This document shows positions 8,208-15,180 of a stretch of 43,478 bases of DNA, piece after piece. The translations under genes and the position numbers were made by a program. Origin of the DNA: a virus. The notes beneath the pieces were generated by a model that saw nothing but the letters and a program-made list of their open reading frames with translations, made no database searches and had not been told where the DNA came from. Position 1 is the stretch's first letter. Every line of letters begins with the position of its first letter. Location: positions 1 through 43,478 of IMG/VR virus record IMGVR_UViG_3300021085_000071; one strand, 5' to 3'.

Positions 8208-8236
8208 ATTATACTATTGGTTGTTGAGTAAGTCAA
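8208..8236 (-). promoter_or_regulatory. Sigma70-type promoter for moxR-like gene
   Basis: TTGACT (8236-8231), 17 bases, TATAAT (8213-8208) on the minus strand. It overlaps the last codons and stop of the small gene 8214-8405. Confidence 0.8.
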
Positions 8237-8405
8237 CCGAAAGATCGCCTTTCCCATACATTTTTTGAAAAATTACTATTGCCTCTTCCATGGTCAATAG
8301 TGCCTCACCGTAAGCAGAACGCTCTTCGGCATTTAGTGTACGCCACTCAACGAAGTTAGATTCGTGAGTTGCATCCGGCTTATAAGTAAATTGAAATTCT
8401 GACAT
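8214..8405 (-). CDS. Small hypothetical protein
   Basis: 63 residues, acidic and helical (MEEAIVIFQKMYG), with no recognised domain. A strong AAGGGG Shine-Dalgarno sequence precedes the ATG, and it has its own consensus promoter (8437-8465). Its 3' end overlaps the promoter of the moxR-like gene. This looks like a typical early host-takeover-sized protein; function unknown. Confidence 0.75.
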   Translation of the reverse strand: MSEFQFTYKPDATHESNFVEWRTLNAEERSAYGEALLTMEEAIVIFQKMYGKGDLSVDLLNNQ

Positions 8406-8436
8406 ATTGTTACCCCTTTGTCTTTGTTATGTATAT

Positions 8437-8465
8437 ATTATACGATTTTTGATGTGCAATGTCAA
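8437..8465 (-). promoter_or_regulatory. Consensus sigma70-type early promoter
   Basis: TTGACA (8465-8460), 17 bases, TATAAT (8442-8437) on the minus strand, upstream of gene 8214-8405. Both boxes are perfect. Confidence 0.87.
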
Positions 8466-8486
8466 GTAAAAGAAGTTGTTTAATAT

Positions 8487-8496
8487 CAATGACTTA
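8487..8496 (-). promoter_or_regulatory. Candidate upstream operator motif TAAGTCATTG
   Basis: Exactly 21 bases upstream of the -35 box of the 8437-8465 promoter, the same spacing as at 9142-9151 and 33361-33370. It lies between that promoter and the terminator of the preceding gene, in non-coding DNA. Confidence 0.5.
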
Positions 8497-8501
8497 GCCA
8501 C

Positions 8502-8525
8502 AAAAAAAGGGCAGTATGCCCTTTT
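8502..8525 (-). terminator. Rho-independent terminator after glycine-zipper gene
   Basis: On the minus strand a 9-bp perfect stem AAAAGGGCA/TGCCCTTTT with a 3-base loop runs into seven T. It lies 18 bases past the stop at 8543. Confidence 0.88.
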
Positions 8526-8542
8526 AATGGTGGATTTTATTG

Positions 8543-9058
8543 TTATTGTACACTAACACGCACTGGAATATATTGTCCAATGTATGGTTCTTTCTTACGC
8601 CTAACAGTGTAGACAGAATCACCTACTTCAACATCGACTTTGTATCCAGTGATTGTTTTTGCATAAAAGCTCTGTCTTTCAACAGCCTCTACTTGGTAAC
8701 AAACAACTCCTGGGCGATTCTTTCGCTTGTTTTGGTTAATATCATTACCAATCCTATTGCCAAGCAGACCGCCAATAATCTTAGCTGCATCGTTGCCGCC
8801 TAGCTCGTCTACAATTGCAACACCAGCCGCTGTACCAAGTAGTCCGCCAGTAGAGCCAAAGCCACCGTCAACTGCTTTTTCAAGTAGTCCATCGCTGTTA
8901 TGCTTTGCTACACCTTCGCATACTTCTTTAGTTACAGGCACATCTTCCCATTGTACTGTTTGACCAAATACAGGTTGAATGCCAACTACAAGTGCATTGT
9001 CAGCCATTGCCGTAGTACTTAGTGCTACGATTCCTAATCCAAGTGCTAATTTTTTCAT
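8543..9058 (-). CDS. Exported glycine-zipper (17 kDa surface antigen-like) protein
   Basis: 171 residues. I start at the MKK codon (9058), not the upstream in-frame codon at 9109, because AGGAGT precedes it and it opens a clean signal peptide (MKKLALGLGIVALSTTAMA, cleavage likely after Ala19). Residues of about 70-100 form a glycine-zipper region (GGLLGTAAG...IIGGLLGNRIG) like the 2TM glycine-zipper domain of the rickettsial 17 kDa antigen and related outer-membrane proteins. There is no lipobox Cys at the cleavage site. It probably acts in the periplasm or outer membrane, perhaps altering the envelope or blocking superinfection (inference). It is monocistronic, with its own promoter and terminator. 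Confidence 0.8.
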   Translation of the reverse strand: MKKLALGLGIVALSTTAMADNALVVGIQPVFGQTVQWEDVPVTKEVCEGVAKHNSDGLLEKAVDGGFGSTGGLLGTAAGVAIVDELGGNDAAKIIGGLLGNRIGNDINQNKRKNRPGVVCYQVEAVERQSFYAKTITGYKVDVEVGDSVYTVRRKKEPYIGQYIPVRVSVQ

Positions 9059-9091
9059 AAAGTTACTCCTAATTTGTTTCTTTATATGTAC

Positions 9092-9120
9092 ATTATACAG
9101 ATATAACATAGTAAAGTCAA
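9092..9120 (-). promoter_or_regulatory. Sigma70-type early promoter
   Basis: TTGACT (9120-9115), 17 bases, TATAAT (9097-9092) on the minus strand, upstream of the glycine-zipper gene. Confidence 0.82.
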
Positions 9121-9141
9121 CTAAAATATTGTGTTAAATAA

Positions 9142-9151
9142 CAGCAACTTA
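9142..9151 (-). promoter_or_regulatory. Candidate upstream operator motif TAAGTTGCTG
   Basis: 21 bases upstream of the -35 box of the 9092-9120 promoter. It overlaps the stop codon of the FabZ-like gene and is the most divergent of the four copies. Confidence 0.4.
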
Positions 9152-9562
9152 CACGGCTGCTGTCGCTGTAAGCCCTATATATGCTTGAGCTACCCTAGTT
9201 GTATTGCAATAAACTATGCAATCATAGTACATATAAGAGCCTCTTTTCTTATCTAGTGTAGCAGAATACTGTATCTTTTGTCCTGGTAAAACAGGTCTTC
9301 TAAACTTAACTTTATCCACTGATGCTACCATTGTGACATATTTTGTATTAATGTCAGTAGAGACGACATGCATAGCATGTAGACCTGCTGTTTGATTACA
9401 ACCTTCAATGAGATATACTCCTGGCCATATAGGATAGTGTGGAAAGTGTCCTTTTAGCACAGGGTGATCATGTGGTATTTTATACTTTGCAACAATGTCA
9501 GTGTTGCTTATTATCTCGTGACTGTTAACGAGTAGTATTGGTTCTGCATGAGGTAGTGTCAT
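9149..9562 (-). CDS. FabZ-like (3R)-hydroxyacyl-ACP dehydratase, hot-dog fold
   Basis: 137 residues, close to bacterial FabZ length. It has the FabZ pattern: LPHAEPILLV at the N-terminus, LKGHFPHYPIWPGVYLIEGCNQTAG at about 36-60 (two adjacent motifs), and a late KVKFRRPVLPGQ strand. His39 and Glu53 match the catalytic His and Glu, with the same 14-residue spacing as in E. coli FabZ. FabZ removes water from 3-hydroxyacyl-ACP in fatty-acid elongation, so the phage may steer host lipid synthesis; a role on another thioester is possible. Its start overlaps the previous stop by four bases (ATGA). It is the last gene of the long queE-headed operon. Confidence 0.82.
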   Translation of the reverse strand: MTLPHAEPILLVNSHEIISNTDIVAKYKIPHDHPVLKGHFPHYPIWPGVYLIEGCNQTAGLHAMHVVSTDINTKYVTMVASVDKVKFRRPVLPGQKIQYSATLDKKRGSYMYYDCIVYCNTTRVAQAYIGLTATAAV

Positions 9563-9945
9563 AAATTCCCTGCAAAGTATTTTAAATCGTGTCCGCCTAG
9601 TTTAAACCAAGCCGCATCGTGTTCATCGTAAAACACGATCTTTTTCTTTATTAGATAATATGGTCTAGTCATTGCTTTATCTAATTTAATAAGTATAGAA
9701 CCTACTAATGGTTCTTGTAACTCGAATTCGTGGTGGTCAAACCACTTACGCATACATGAGTTGCCTAGAGTCGTAAGCCTTAGTCCTACTGGATTGTATC
9801 CTTCCTTATATCTAAAGTTCTTAAATAGAGCATAGCATAGTTCTACTATTTCAACATCGTTGAAATTGATTTTGTTCTTTACTGTTCTCTCTTTTATATA
9901 ACCTGCTATCTGGAATTGGATAGGACTATTGCTGTTTAAGTTCAT
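9559..9945 (-). CDS. Hypothetical protein
   Basis: 128 residues, soluble, basic. It has a helix-rich N-terminal half and a strand-rich end (RPYYLIKKKIVFYDEHDAAWFKLGG). LTTLGNSCMRKWFDHHEF could belong to a small DNA- or RNA-binding fold, but I see no diagnostic motif. It overlaps both neighbours (20 bases with the upstream gene and ATGA with FabZ), so it is translationally coupled. Confidence 0.7.
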   Translation of the reverse strand: MNLNSNSPIQFQIAGYIKERTVKNKINFNDVEIVELCYALFKNFRYKEGYNPVGLRLTTLGNSCMRKWFDHHEFELQEPLVGSILIKLDKAMTRPYYLIKKKIVFYDEHDAAWFKLGGHDLKYFAGNL

Positions 9946-10231
9946 CCTCCGTTACCTCTGTGCCTTGATCAAGTCTTACTACCTTAAACTCTTCTGATTG
10001 GAAAACTTTGTTTAATCTTTCCGCTAAATTAAAAGCATGGCCTGGGTTAGAGAAAGAAACCTTTTTGTACTTTGGTCCTGGGTAACTTACAAGTGTGTTC
10101 AGTATCCTCAGGTTAATAGGTTTTCCTTGGTAAAATACACTGTATATTGCGTCAGCACTAAGCACTTGTTCTGATTTATAAGTGTGTTTGTTAATGCTTT
10201 CCAGTATAATTGTTGGTTGTGGTCTACTCAT
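9926..10231 (-). CDS. Hypothetical protein
   Basis: 101 residues from the ATG at 10231, chosen over the ATG at 10264 because GGAG lies at the right distance upstream. The sequence contains KKVSFSNPGHAFNLAERLNKVF and FKVVRLDQG, suggesting a small alpha/beta domain, with no recognised function. A late-promoter-like octamer lies just upstream (10253-10262). Confidence 0.7.
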   Translation of the reverse strand: MSRPQPTIILESINKHTYKSEQVLSADAIYSVFYQGKPINLRILNTLVSYPGPKYKKVSFSNPGHAFNLAERLNKVFQSEEFKVVRLDQGTEVTEDELKQQ

Positions 10232-10252
10232 TGTATGTGTCTCCTGTATACA

Positions 10253-10262
10253 CATATTTATC
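10253..10262 (-). promoter_or_regulatory. Possible T4-type late promoter
   Basis: GATAAATATG on the minus strand, close to the TATAAATA late consensus, 22 bases upstream of the ATG at 10231. Without an independent mapping this is tentative. Confidence 0.35.
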
Positions 10263-10286
10263 AATTTTCGTCCATTATAATATGCT

Positions 10287-10592
10287 TTAATTCAATAGTT
10301 CTTTTAACTCACCCTTACTGTGCATTTCAGTTATAATGTCGCAACCGCCCATTAATTCACCTTTAACAAATAGTTGCGGGAATGTAGGCCAATCACTGAC
10401 CTTAGGTAAGTTTGATCTAACTTCAGGATCGGATAGTACATCTACATACCCAAATGGCTTACCTACTTCTTTTAAGCATTGTACTACTTTAGCACTAAAG
10501 CCGCATTGTGGTTGATGTGGATTGCCTTTCATAAACAATACAACATCATTAGATGCAATCATTTCTTTTATATTTTTTTCTATTTCGCTCAT
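10287..10592 (-). CDS. grxD: Monothiol glutaredoxin (Grx4/GrxD type)
   Basis: 101 residues, the usual GrxD length. It shows the active site CGFS at 30-33, a glutathione-binding Lys in FMKG (22), the WPTFPQLFVKGELMGG segment and GGCDI, all typical of monothiol glutaredoxins. Such proteins bind a glutathione-ligated [2Fe-2S] cluster and deliver Fe-S clusters, rather than acting as general disulfide reductases. It follows two membrane microproteins and cytochrome c in one operon. Shine-Dalgarno is weak, so translation may rely on coupling. Confidence 0.93.
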   Translation of the reverse strand: MSEIEKNIKEMIASNDVVLFMKGNPHQPQCGFSAKVVQCLKEVGKPFGYVDVLSDPEVRSNLPKVSDWPTFPQLFVKGELMGGCDIITEMHSKGELKELLN

Positions 10593-10594
10593 TT

Positions 10595-10672
10595 TTACTC
10601 GTTGTCATTTAATATTGTAAGTATTATAGTTGCTATAACCATAACACATATTAGTAATACTAATTCATACAT
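10595..10672 (-). CDS. 25-residue membrane microprotein
   Basis: A short hydrophobic peptide: MYELV, then a single membrane span (LLICVMVIATIILTIL), then NDNE. Its ATG overlaps the stop of the previous microprotein as TAATG, the coupling signal used repeatedly in this genome, and its stop is two bases before the grxD ATG. Very short, so it needs peptide evidence, but the packing leaves no other use for this stretch. Confidence 0.55.
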   Translation of the reverse strand: MYELVLLICVMVIATIILTILNDNE

Positions 10673-10767
10673 TACATTAGTACCAATAAACAAATTAATC
10701 CTACCCACCATAACCAGTGAGCAGATTTAAGTTCCTCTTTGATATCGTTAATGAATTTTTTAATCAT
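10672..10767 (-). CDS. 31-residue membrane microprotein
   Basis: An amphipathic basic N-terminus (MIKKFINDIKEELKSA) is followed by one span (HWLWWVGLICLLVLM). The start overlaps the cytochrome c stop (TAATG) and the stop overlaps the next microprotein (TAATG). Function unknown. By position it could anchor or partner the cytochrome c. Confidence 0.6.
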   Translation of the reverse strand: MIKKFINDIKEELKSAHWLWWVGLICLLVLM

Positions 10768-11216
10768 TACTTACTCGGAAGTCCTGCTTCTATAAACTTA
10801 CCTATTTGATCCATTTGGTCTGCACTAAGCATTCCTGCTTGAGCCCACATAGTAGCACTCATTGCACCAACTTGTCCTTTGTTCTTATAAGTGTTAAGTC
10901 TGTCTACAATGTATGCTGAACTCTGTCCTGTAAGTTTAGGGAATGGTCCCATGCCTTGTCCTTCTGCTCCGTGACATGCGGCACAACCTGCCCATAAACT
11001 TCTGATGTCACTGAACTCGTCTAAGTTAGCCAATGCTTGTTTGCGTTGCTCTATCTCAGATGGTGTGCCGTTAAGTGCTACATACTCTGCATAACATTCA
11101 CCTGTACAAGAACTGTTACTGCTGTAACCACTGTATGCCATGTTAGGATAGATCATTAACATAAAAAATACTGTGATTGCAACACAACCACCTAATGCTT
11201 TAATTAATTCGCTCAT
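10767..11216 (-). CDS. Class I c-type cytochrome, exported or membrane-anchored
   Basis: 149 residues. A hydrophobic segment at about 8-28 acts as a signal peptide or anchor. The single heme site is CAACH at 78-82, followed by GAEGQGMGPFPKLTGQSSAYI, the typical c4/c5-like continuation; Met119 or Met123 is the likely sixth ligand. The C-terminal helix (SADQMDQIGKFIEAGL) completes a class I fold. There are two further Cys (37, 41) before the domain. Heme attachment would need the host Ccm system in the periplasm. It starts on the stop of a dithiol glutaredoxin (TAATG) and is followed by two membrane microproteins. It probably feeds or diverts host respiratory electrons during infection (inference). 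Confidence 0.88.
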   Translation of the reverse strand: MSELIKALGGCVAITVFFMLMIYPNMAYSGYSSNSSCTGECYAEYVALNGTPSEIEQRKQALANLDEFSDIRSLWAGCAACHGAEGQGMGPFPKLTGQSSAYIVDRLNTYKNKGQVGAMSATMWAQAGMLSADQMDQIGKFIEAGLPSK

Positions 11217-11446
11217 TACTTACTTGCCTCTACTAACGCCTTGTATTCAGTAAAACCGCCAATCTTTTCACCGTTTACAATAATCTGTGGGAATGTTCTA
11301 GCACCTGGAAATGTTTCCATTAGTGTTTCTCTGTCAAAGTCCTCGTCTAACATTTTGTATGTTAGTTCGTGTCCTTCTCTTTCTGCTAATGCTTTTGCTT
11401 GTACGCAAAATGGACATTGTGGTTTACTATAAATTTCTACTTTCAT
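11216..11446 (-). CDS. Dithiol glutaredoxin
   Basis: 76 residues, short as in Grx3-type and phage glutaredoxins. It has the active site CPFC at 11-14, the cis-Pro TFPQ, and a GG motif (NGEKIGG) for glutathione binding. It reduces disulfides with glutathione, for example as donor to ribonucleotide reductase. Here it is the first of a tight Grx, cytochrome c, microproteins, GrxD set. A GAGAGGAA-like Shine-Dalgarno lies before the ATG. Confidence 0.92.
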   Translation of the reverse strand: MKVEIYSKPQCPFCVQAKALAEREGHELTYKMLDEDFDRETLMETFPGARTFPQIIVNGEKIGGFTEYKALVEASK

Positions 11447-11456
11447 TTTTCCTCTC

Positions 11457-11729
11457 TTATGTTAAATCTACTGACAACTTACATCGTGCCAAATCATGTT
11501 TATCTTCAAACGTTAAAATAAGTGTTTGATCCTTATACCAATCTTCCCTTTCCCATCTCATGTTTTTGTGAGGGATAAAATACCAACCCCACTTACCAAC
11601 ACAAATAGAATCCATATACTCTTTAGCACTCATTGGTAACGCATTTACATGTGTACGCCAATTGTGATCTAAGTGTACATTATATTGTCCACCTACTTCT
11701 TCTGCACATGGATCTAATATTACAGTCAT
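11457..11729 (-). CDS. Hypothetical protein
   Basis: 90 residues, Trp-rich (WRTH, GKWGWYFIPH, WEREDWY), soluble. The end is strand-like (TLILTFEDKHDLARCKLSVDL). From memory, small Trp-rich proteins like this recur in marine T4-like phages; the role is unknown. Its ATG overlaps the upstream stop (ATGA). Confidence 0.7.
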   Translation of the reverse strand: MTVILDPCAEEVGGQYNVHLDHNWRTHVNALPMSAKEYMDSICVGKWGWYFIPHKNMRWEREDWYKDQTLILTFEDKHDLARCKLSVDLT

Positions 11730-11902
11730 TCGTCGCTAAACTTACCACCGTCACCAATTACATTATTGGAGACTTTTCTAGGTTTTTCTGTAGGTATATT
11801 TTCTAATACTTTACACAAGAAAGCAACATTAAATGTTGCTTCTTCGATACCTTCTGTGTTTAAGTTTCTAACATGCATTACAAACTTTTCAAAGTCGTTC
11901 AC
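11726..11902 (-). CDS. Small hypothetical protein, GTG start
   Basis: 58 residues: a helical first half (MNDFEKFVMHV, then EEATFNVAFLCKVLENI) and a Lys/Gly/Asn tail. The GTG start overlaps the upstream TGA (GTGA) and the TGA overlaps the next ATG (ATGA), so the frame exactly fills the space between two real genes. That is strong packing evidence despite the short length. Function unknown. Confidence 0.7.
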   Translation of the reverse strand: MNDFEKFVMHVRNLNTEGIEEATFNVAFLCKVLENIPTEKPRKVSNNVIGDGGKFSDE

Positions 11903-12411
11903 TGCTCTTGCTTACGAAGTTTATTTAACTGTTTCATTTGTTGCTTACACTCTATTTTGGTTTTAAAAGGTCCTCTAAAACCGTATTCAAGTAGTGTAGT
12001 TAACTTAGGTCCGTGTCCTTGTTTCCAGCCTTTATCGAAATTGATACAATACCAACCTGCAGCATAGTATACATCACTACCTTCAGACTTTAAGTATAAA
12101 GGAATGTCATCTCTATAGTTCTCGTCGTTAGGTTCTACTGGTATAGGGTTTGGATAATCTATAGCATGTCCTTTAATATAAAACTCGTCTGGTACCATAG
12201 ATGGCTTTTCAATTTGATCCTCAAACAAAGTAATGTTTCCAAAGTGTTCACGCACCTCATCTTCGGCATCAAATACCTCTATGGACTTGCCTGATATAAA
12301 AGTAAAATGGTTTTGTACATTCTTGTTTAGAATGCCAATACGCTTTTCACCTTTTTGCACTATCCATGCTTCGCTACTAATTTGTTGTAATTTTGTTTTC
12401 ATATCAATCAT
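11899..12411 (-). CDS. Hypothetical protein
   Basis: 170 residues from the ATG at 12411, chosen for the AGAGGAA before it; an in-frame ATG at 12504 lies inside the upstream gene. The N-terminal half has an EAWIVQKGEKRIGILNK strand region. The C-terminal half has YYAAGWYCINFDKGW and ends in a basic helix (KTKIECKQQMKQLNKLRKQ). No function recognised. Confidence 0.72.
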   Translation of the reverse strand: MIDMKTKLQQISSEAWIVQKGEKRIGILNKNVQNHFTFISGKSIEVFDAEDEVREHFGNITLFEDQIEKPSMVPDEFYIKGHAIDYPNPIPVEPNDENYRDDIPLYLKSEGSDVYYAAGWYCINFDKGWKQGHGPKLTTLLEYGFRGPFKTKIECKQQMKQLNKLRKQEQ

Positions 12412-12421
12412 GTGTGTTCCT

Positions 12422-13099
12422 CTATGATTTTGGGTATGTGTATAAGTTCTGTAATTCTGGTTTAGGTGCTTTGTCCCATTGTCCTTCTGAACATTGTTCA
12501 ACAACAGACTCTAGTATACCGTCCTTTAACATTTCTTTGTAAGAACTAAGTTTGCACCCTTGTGCATATGGTTGCTGAGCACACGGTTGAGAATGATCAG
12601 TCCATTTCATATGATCGAATTCTGGATCTTCTAGTTCTGTGTAAAGAACATTTCTGTGTGCCTCACGTTTAAAAATAGTTTTACCACGGTCAATAGTTGT
12701 ATACAATGTACCACTAATACCAAATCCAATCGTTGCTTGATCATCACCGTCTAAGACAGTTTGTCGTCTTTGCATATGATCTAAGTAGTAACCATCAGGT
12801 CCAAATCCCATTGGGGCATGATCTTCTCTATCTTCAGTTGGGTGTGGAACATACCTTTCGTAATCAGGCTGATAGTAACCATACTTGGCACCGTAGTTCT
12901 CACTAATCCAAAACTTTTCTTTGTCCCATTCGTCCTGCGTTAAGGTTGTTGTTTCCTTTTTAAATATCTTAGTATAGCCTTTGTTGCCACCTTCGTGTGC
13001 AATATACTTTAGATCTTTATCAATTTGAATGCTAAGTTCCTGCTTTGGCAAGTCGAAATGCCAATCTAGAACTAAATGAGGTTTTTTTGTACTAGCCAC
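12422..13099 (-). CDS. Hypothetical protein, GTG start
   Basis: 225 residues, soluble, rich in Asp, Tyr and His, with several Cys near the end (CAQQPYAQGC, VVEQC). The GTG start has AGGAGA six bases upstream and overlaps the upstream stop. I recognise no domain. Confidence 0.72.
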   Translation of the reverse strand: MASTKKPHLVLDWHFDLPKQELSIQIDKDLKYIAHEGGNKGYTKIFKKETTTLTQDEWDKEKFWISENYGAKYGYYQPDYERYVPHPTEDREDHAPMGFGPDGYYLDHMQRRQTVLDGDDQATIGFGISGTLYTTIDRGKTIFKREAHRNVLYTELEDPEFDHMKWTDHSQPCAQQPYAQGCKLSSYKEMLKDGILESVVEQCSEGQWDKAPKPELQNLYTYPKS

Positions 13100-13304
13100 T
13101 GTAATCTCCTGTAAAATGTTTGTCGAAGTACTCTTCGTTAAGTTTGTCTATGTCGTCGTTTTTATTTACTAACTGCTTATATTTACCACCAAATAACCTT
13201 CTATAAACCGTCTCACCTTTATCAGGTGATTCGTAAATCCACTTAGGATTCTTGGTAGGCCACTGACCTGAAAGTATCTTCTCAGCCTTGTCCATATCTT
13301 CCAT
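13092..13304 (-). CDS. Small hypothetical protein
   Basis: 70 residues from the ATG at 13304 (CGGAG upstream), preferred to the ATG at 13337 that would overlap RNase H more. Charged, with no membrane span. Residues WIYESPDKGETVYRRLFGG form the most conserved-looking part. Function unknown; it overlaps the RNase H gene and the next gene. Confidence 0.7.
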   Translation of the reverse strand: MEDMDKAEKILSGQWPTKNPKWIYESPDKGETVYRRLFGGKYKQLVNKNDDIDKLNEEYFDKHFTGDYSG

Positions 13305-14352
13305 TGAGGAACTCCGAATAATCGCCTGGGTTTTCACTCATACGCATTAAGTTATGTTTAGCACAAAACTTCATAAAGTGAATACCAACTTGTCCAATTG
13401 GTTCCTTAGCCTTTGCTTCTTCTATTCTAGCAATGCACTCATCTTTAATCTCATCAGGTTGCATTGTTAAATCAATTAGTATTTTGTTGCGTTCGAAGTC
13501 ATCTTTTACTCTATGCTCTTCTTCGTTATGATCAACCCATCGTTGTAACATAAAGTTATTAAAGTTGAAGCCGCCTGTATGACGATCTTCAAATGCTTCA
13601 CGAATGCCTGTTTTGTTCTTAGTACCTTTAGTTCTAGCACCTGGGTATGCACTGAATACATTATCACTAGTATCACCACGCACACACTTCTCAAACAGTA
13701 TCCACTCAGGGTCTGGTGCTTCTAGTGGCAATTTAGTTTTCTTATTAATAAGAGGTTCGCCAGTCTTACCGCTAGTAATACCATCAATGGCTACAATCTT
13801 ATCTTGTACACCATCATACTGTGATACATTCTCTGCAATCAACTGATGAAAGTCACTGTCACTGCTAATAATAACATGCTTGTCGTCTGGGTGTTGTTGT
13901 ATCCAAGTAGCAATAAGGTCATCTGCTTCTGCATTGCCTTGTCTAACTACCGAACAGTTAGTCTTTTCTTGTAGGAAAGTTAGCATATCGTTATATGCTT
14001 CAAAGAAGATCTCATCATCTTCTTGCTCTCTAGGTGAGCGTTGGTCAGCAATCACTTTACGGTTTGCTTTGTAAGGTGTATAAAAGTCTTTACGCCATGA
14101 ACGACCTTCTAAGCAAAATACAACATGAGTACCATCAAAGTCACGCCACGCCTTCTTAACACTGTTGAACATAATGTGCATAGCCATGCCAATCTTCATA
14201 TCCATATCATTGCCACGAGCAACATGTTTTGCTCTAAAGAACATGTTCATGCTGTCTACTAGTAAGAATGTCTGTTTTTGCATGTTGTTATCTACCATAG
14301 TTGTTTGTTTAGTGTCTAATTTTAACATAGGTTGTAGGCTCGTGTCAATCAT
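13282..14352 (-). CDS. rnh: T4 RNase H-like 5'-3' exonuclease (FEN-1/PIN type)
   Basis: 356 residues, longer than T4 RNase H (about 305). Acidic metal-binding motifs appear in order: LVDSMNMFF near the N-terminus, GNAEADDLIA (about 140), SSDSDFHQL (about 162) and RGDTSDN (about 228), the pattern of phage RNase H/5' nucleases. In T4 this enzyme removes RNA primers and adjacent DNA from lagging-strand fragments. The first ATG overlaps the upstream stop (ATGATTGA); in-frame ATGs at residues 19 and 24 lack a Shine-Dalgarno, so the first is kept. Confidence 0.88.
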   Translation of the reverse strand: MIDTSLQPMLKLDTKQTTMVDNNMQKQTFLLVDSMNMFFRAKHVARGNDMDMKIGMAMHIMFNSVKKAWRDFDGTHVVFCLEGRSWRKDFYTPYKANRKVIADQRSPREQEDDEIFFEAYNDMLTFLQEKTNCSVVRQGNAEADDLIATWIQQHPDDKHVIISSDSDFHQLIAENVSQYDGVQDKIVAIDGITSGKTGEPLINKKTKLPLEAPDPEWILFEKCVRGDTSDNVFSAYPGARTKGTKNKTGIREAFEDRHTGGFNFNNFMLQRWVDHNEEEHRVKDDFERNKILIDLTMQPDEIKDECIARIEEAKAKEPIGQVGIHFMKFCAKHNLMRMSENPGDYSEFLNGRYGQG

Positions 14353-14566
14353 TTAATAAGTCATCGAAAGGTGATTCTTTTAAGTTATCAACTCTTAGTT
14401 TTTCAAAGTCCCTAGCCAAATCGTATGATAGGTTCTGTTTGAAGTTTGATACTACATAATCAATCTCTCCAGCAGTAAAGCCTTCAAGTTGTTTTGCAAC
14501 TACTGGTTCAATCGCTTGTACCAGTTGTATTAGTTTAGTCTTCGCTGTCTGTTCTAATGACGACAT
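14345..14566 (-). CDS. Small hypothetical protein
   Basis: 73 residues, all-helical in appearance (EQTAKTKLIQLVQAIEPVV). It overlaps both neighbours: 32 bases with the upstream gene and 8 with RNase H. No recognised motif. Confidence 0.68.
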   Translation of the reverse strand: MSSLEQTAKTKLIQLVQAIEPVVAKQLEGFTAGEIDYVVSNFKQNLSYDLARDFEKLRVDNLKESPFDDLLND

Positions 14567-15047
14567 CAGTTTCTCCTACACCTTCTGGTCCTTCTTGCAT
14601 ACCGTAATCTAAGTCTGCGTTCTCTTGAATAAGTACTGTTCTACAAACATCGTTAAACCATTTGTTCACTACTGCTTCATCGCTTTCGCCAGTGTAGCCA
14701 TTGTTATGTAACATTTGTACAAAGTGATCATTCCAATCAAGTTCAATGTATCCTGCTTTTGCGTTCTCAGGGTTGACACCTAGTTCTAATACATTTACCC
14801 AAGGTTCTTCTTTTAGTTCGGCAACCTTCTTTTCAAATTCAACTTTACCAATCTTCTCATTCTTTAAGTCGATCTCTAATTCAGCAACCTTGCCATCAAC
14901 TTCGTTATCAACTTCAATGAGTGCTAATGCTTTCTCCAAGTCCTCGCCGTCGTAATAGTATTCTGCTTCTGCTATTGCTCGAGACTTACCTTTAAGTCCC
15001 CAACTAGCAGGTAACATACTAAATGGTATTTTAGTTTTCTTTTTCAT
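14535..15047 (-). CDS. Conserved T4-like phage protein of unknown function
   Basis: 170 residues. The N-terminus FSMLPASWGLKGKSRAIAEAE is, from memory, a recurrent signature in marine T4-like phages without known function. A coiled-coil-like charged helix follows (about 45-80), and an acidic tail ends the protein. GAGGAAGAGA serves as the ribosome site. The start overlaps the small zinc-type gene. Confidence 0.75.
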   Translation of the reverse strand: MKKKTKIPFSMLPASWGLKGKSRAIAEAEYYYDGEDLEKALALIEVDNEVDGKVAELEIDLKNEKIGKVEFEKKVAELKEEPWVNVLELGVNPENAKAGYIELDWNDHFVQMLHNNGYTGESDEAVVNKWFNDVCRTVLIQENADLDYGMQEGPEGVGETDVVIRTDSED

Positions 15048-15180
15048 TCTCTTCCTCTTTTAATTGTGTGTAATATTTCAAACTGCATTCAGCACCACAA
15101 AATACTTTAGACTTGTCAGCAGTATGATATTTTACTGTGCCAACAAGTATCATTTTATCGCAACTATAACACTTAAACAT
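15031..15180 (-). CDS. Small four-cysteine zinc-binding protein
   Basis: 49 residues. Cys4-x2-Cys7 and Cys28-x3-Cys32 (FKCYSC, VFCGAEC) form a likely treble-clef or TRASH-like zinc site, followed by an aromatic helix (SLKYYTQLKEE). The start overlaps the queE stop (TAATG), and the end overlaps the next gene by 17 bases. The closeness to queE suggests co-expression; a role in modification or transcription is guesswork. Confidence 0.72.
   Translation of the reverse strand: MFKCYSCDKMILVGTVKYHTADKSKVFCGAECSLKYYTQLKEEENEKEN

Noticed and set aside
10270-10286. TATAAT near 10274-10279 as another sigma70 promoter
   Set aside because: No acceptable -35 box at 15-19 bases; only the -10-like box is present.
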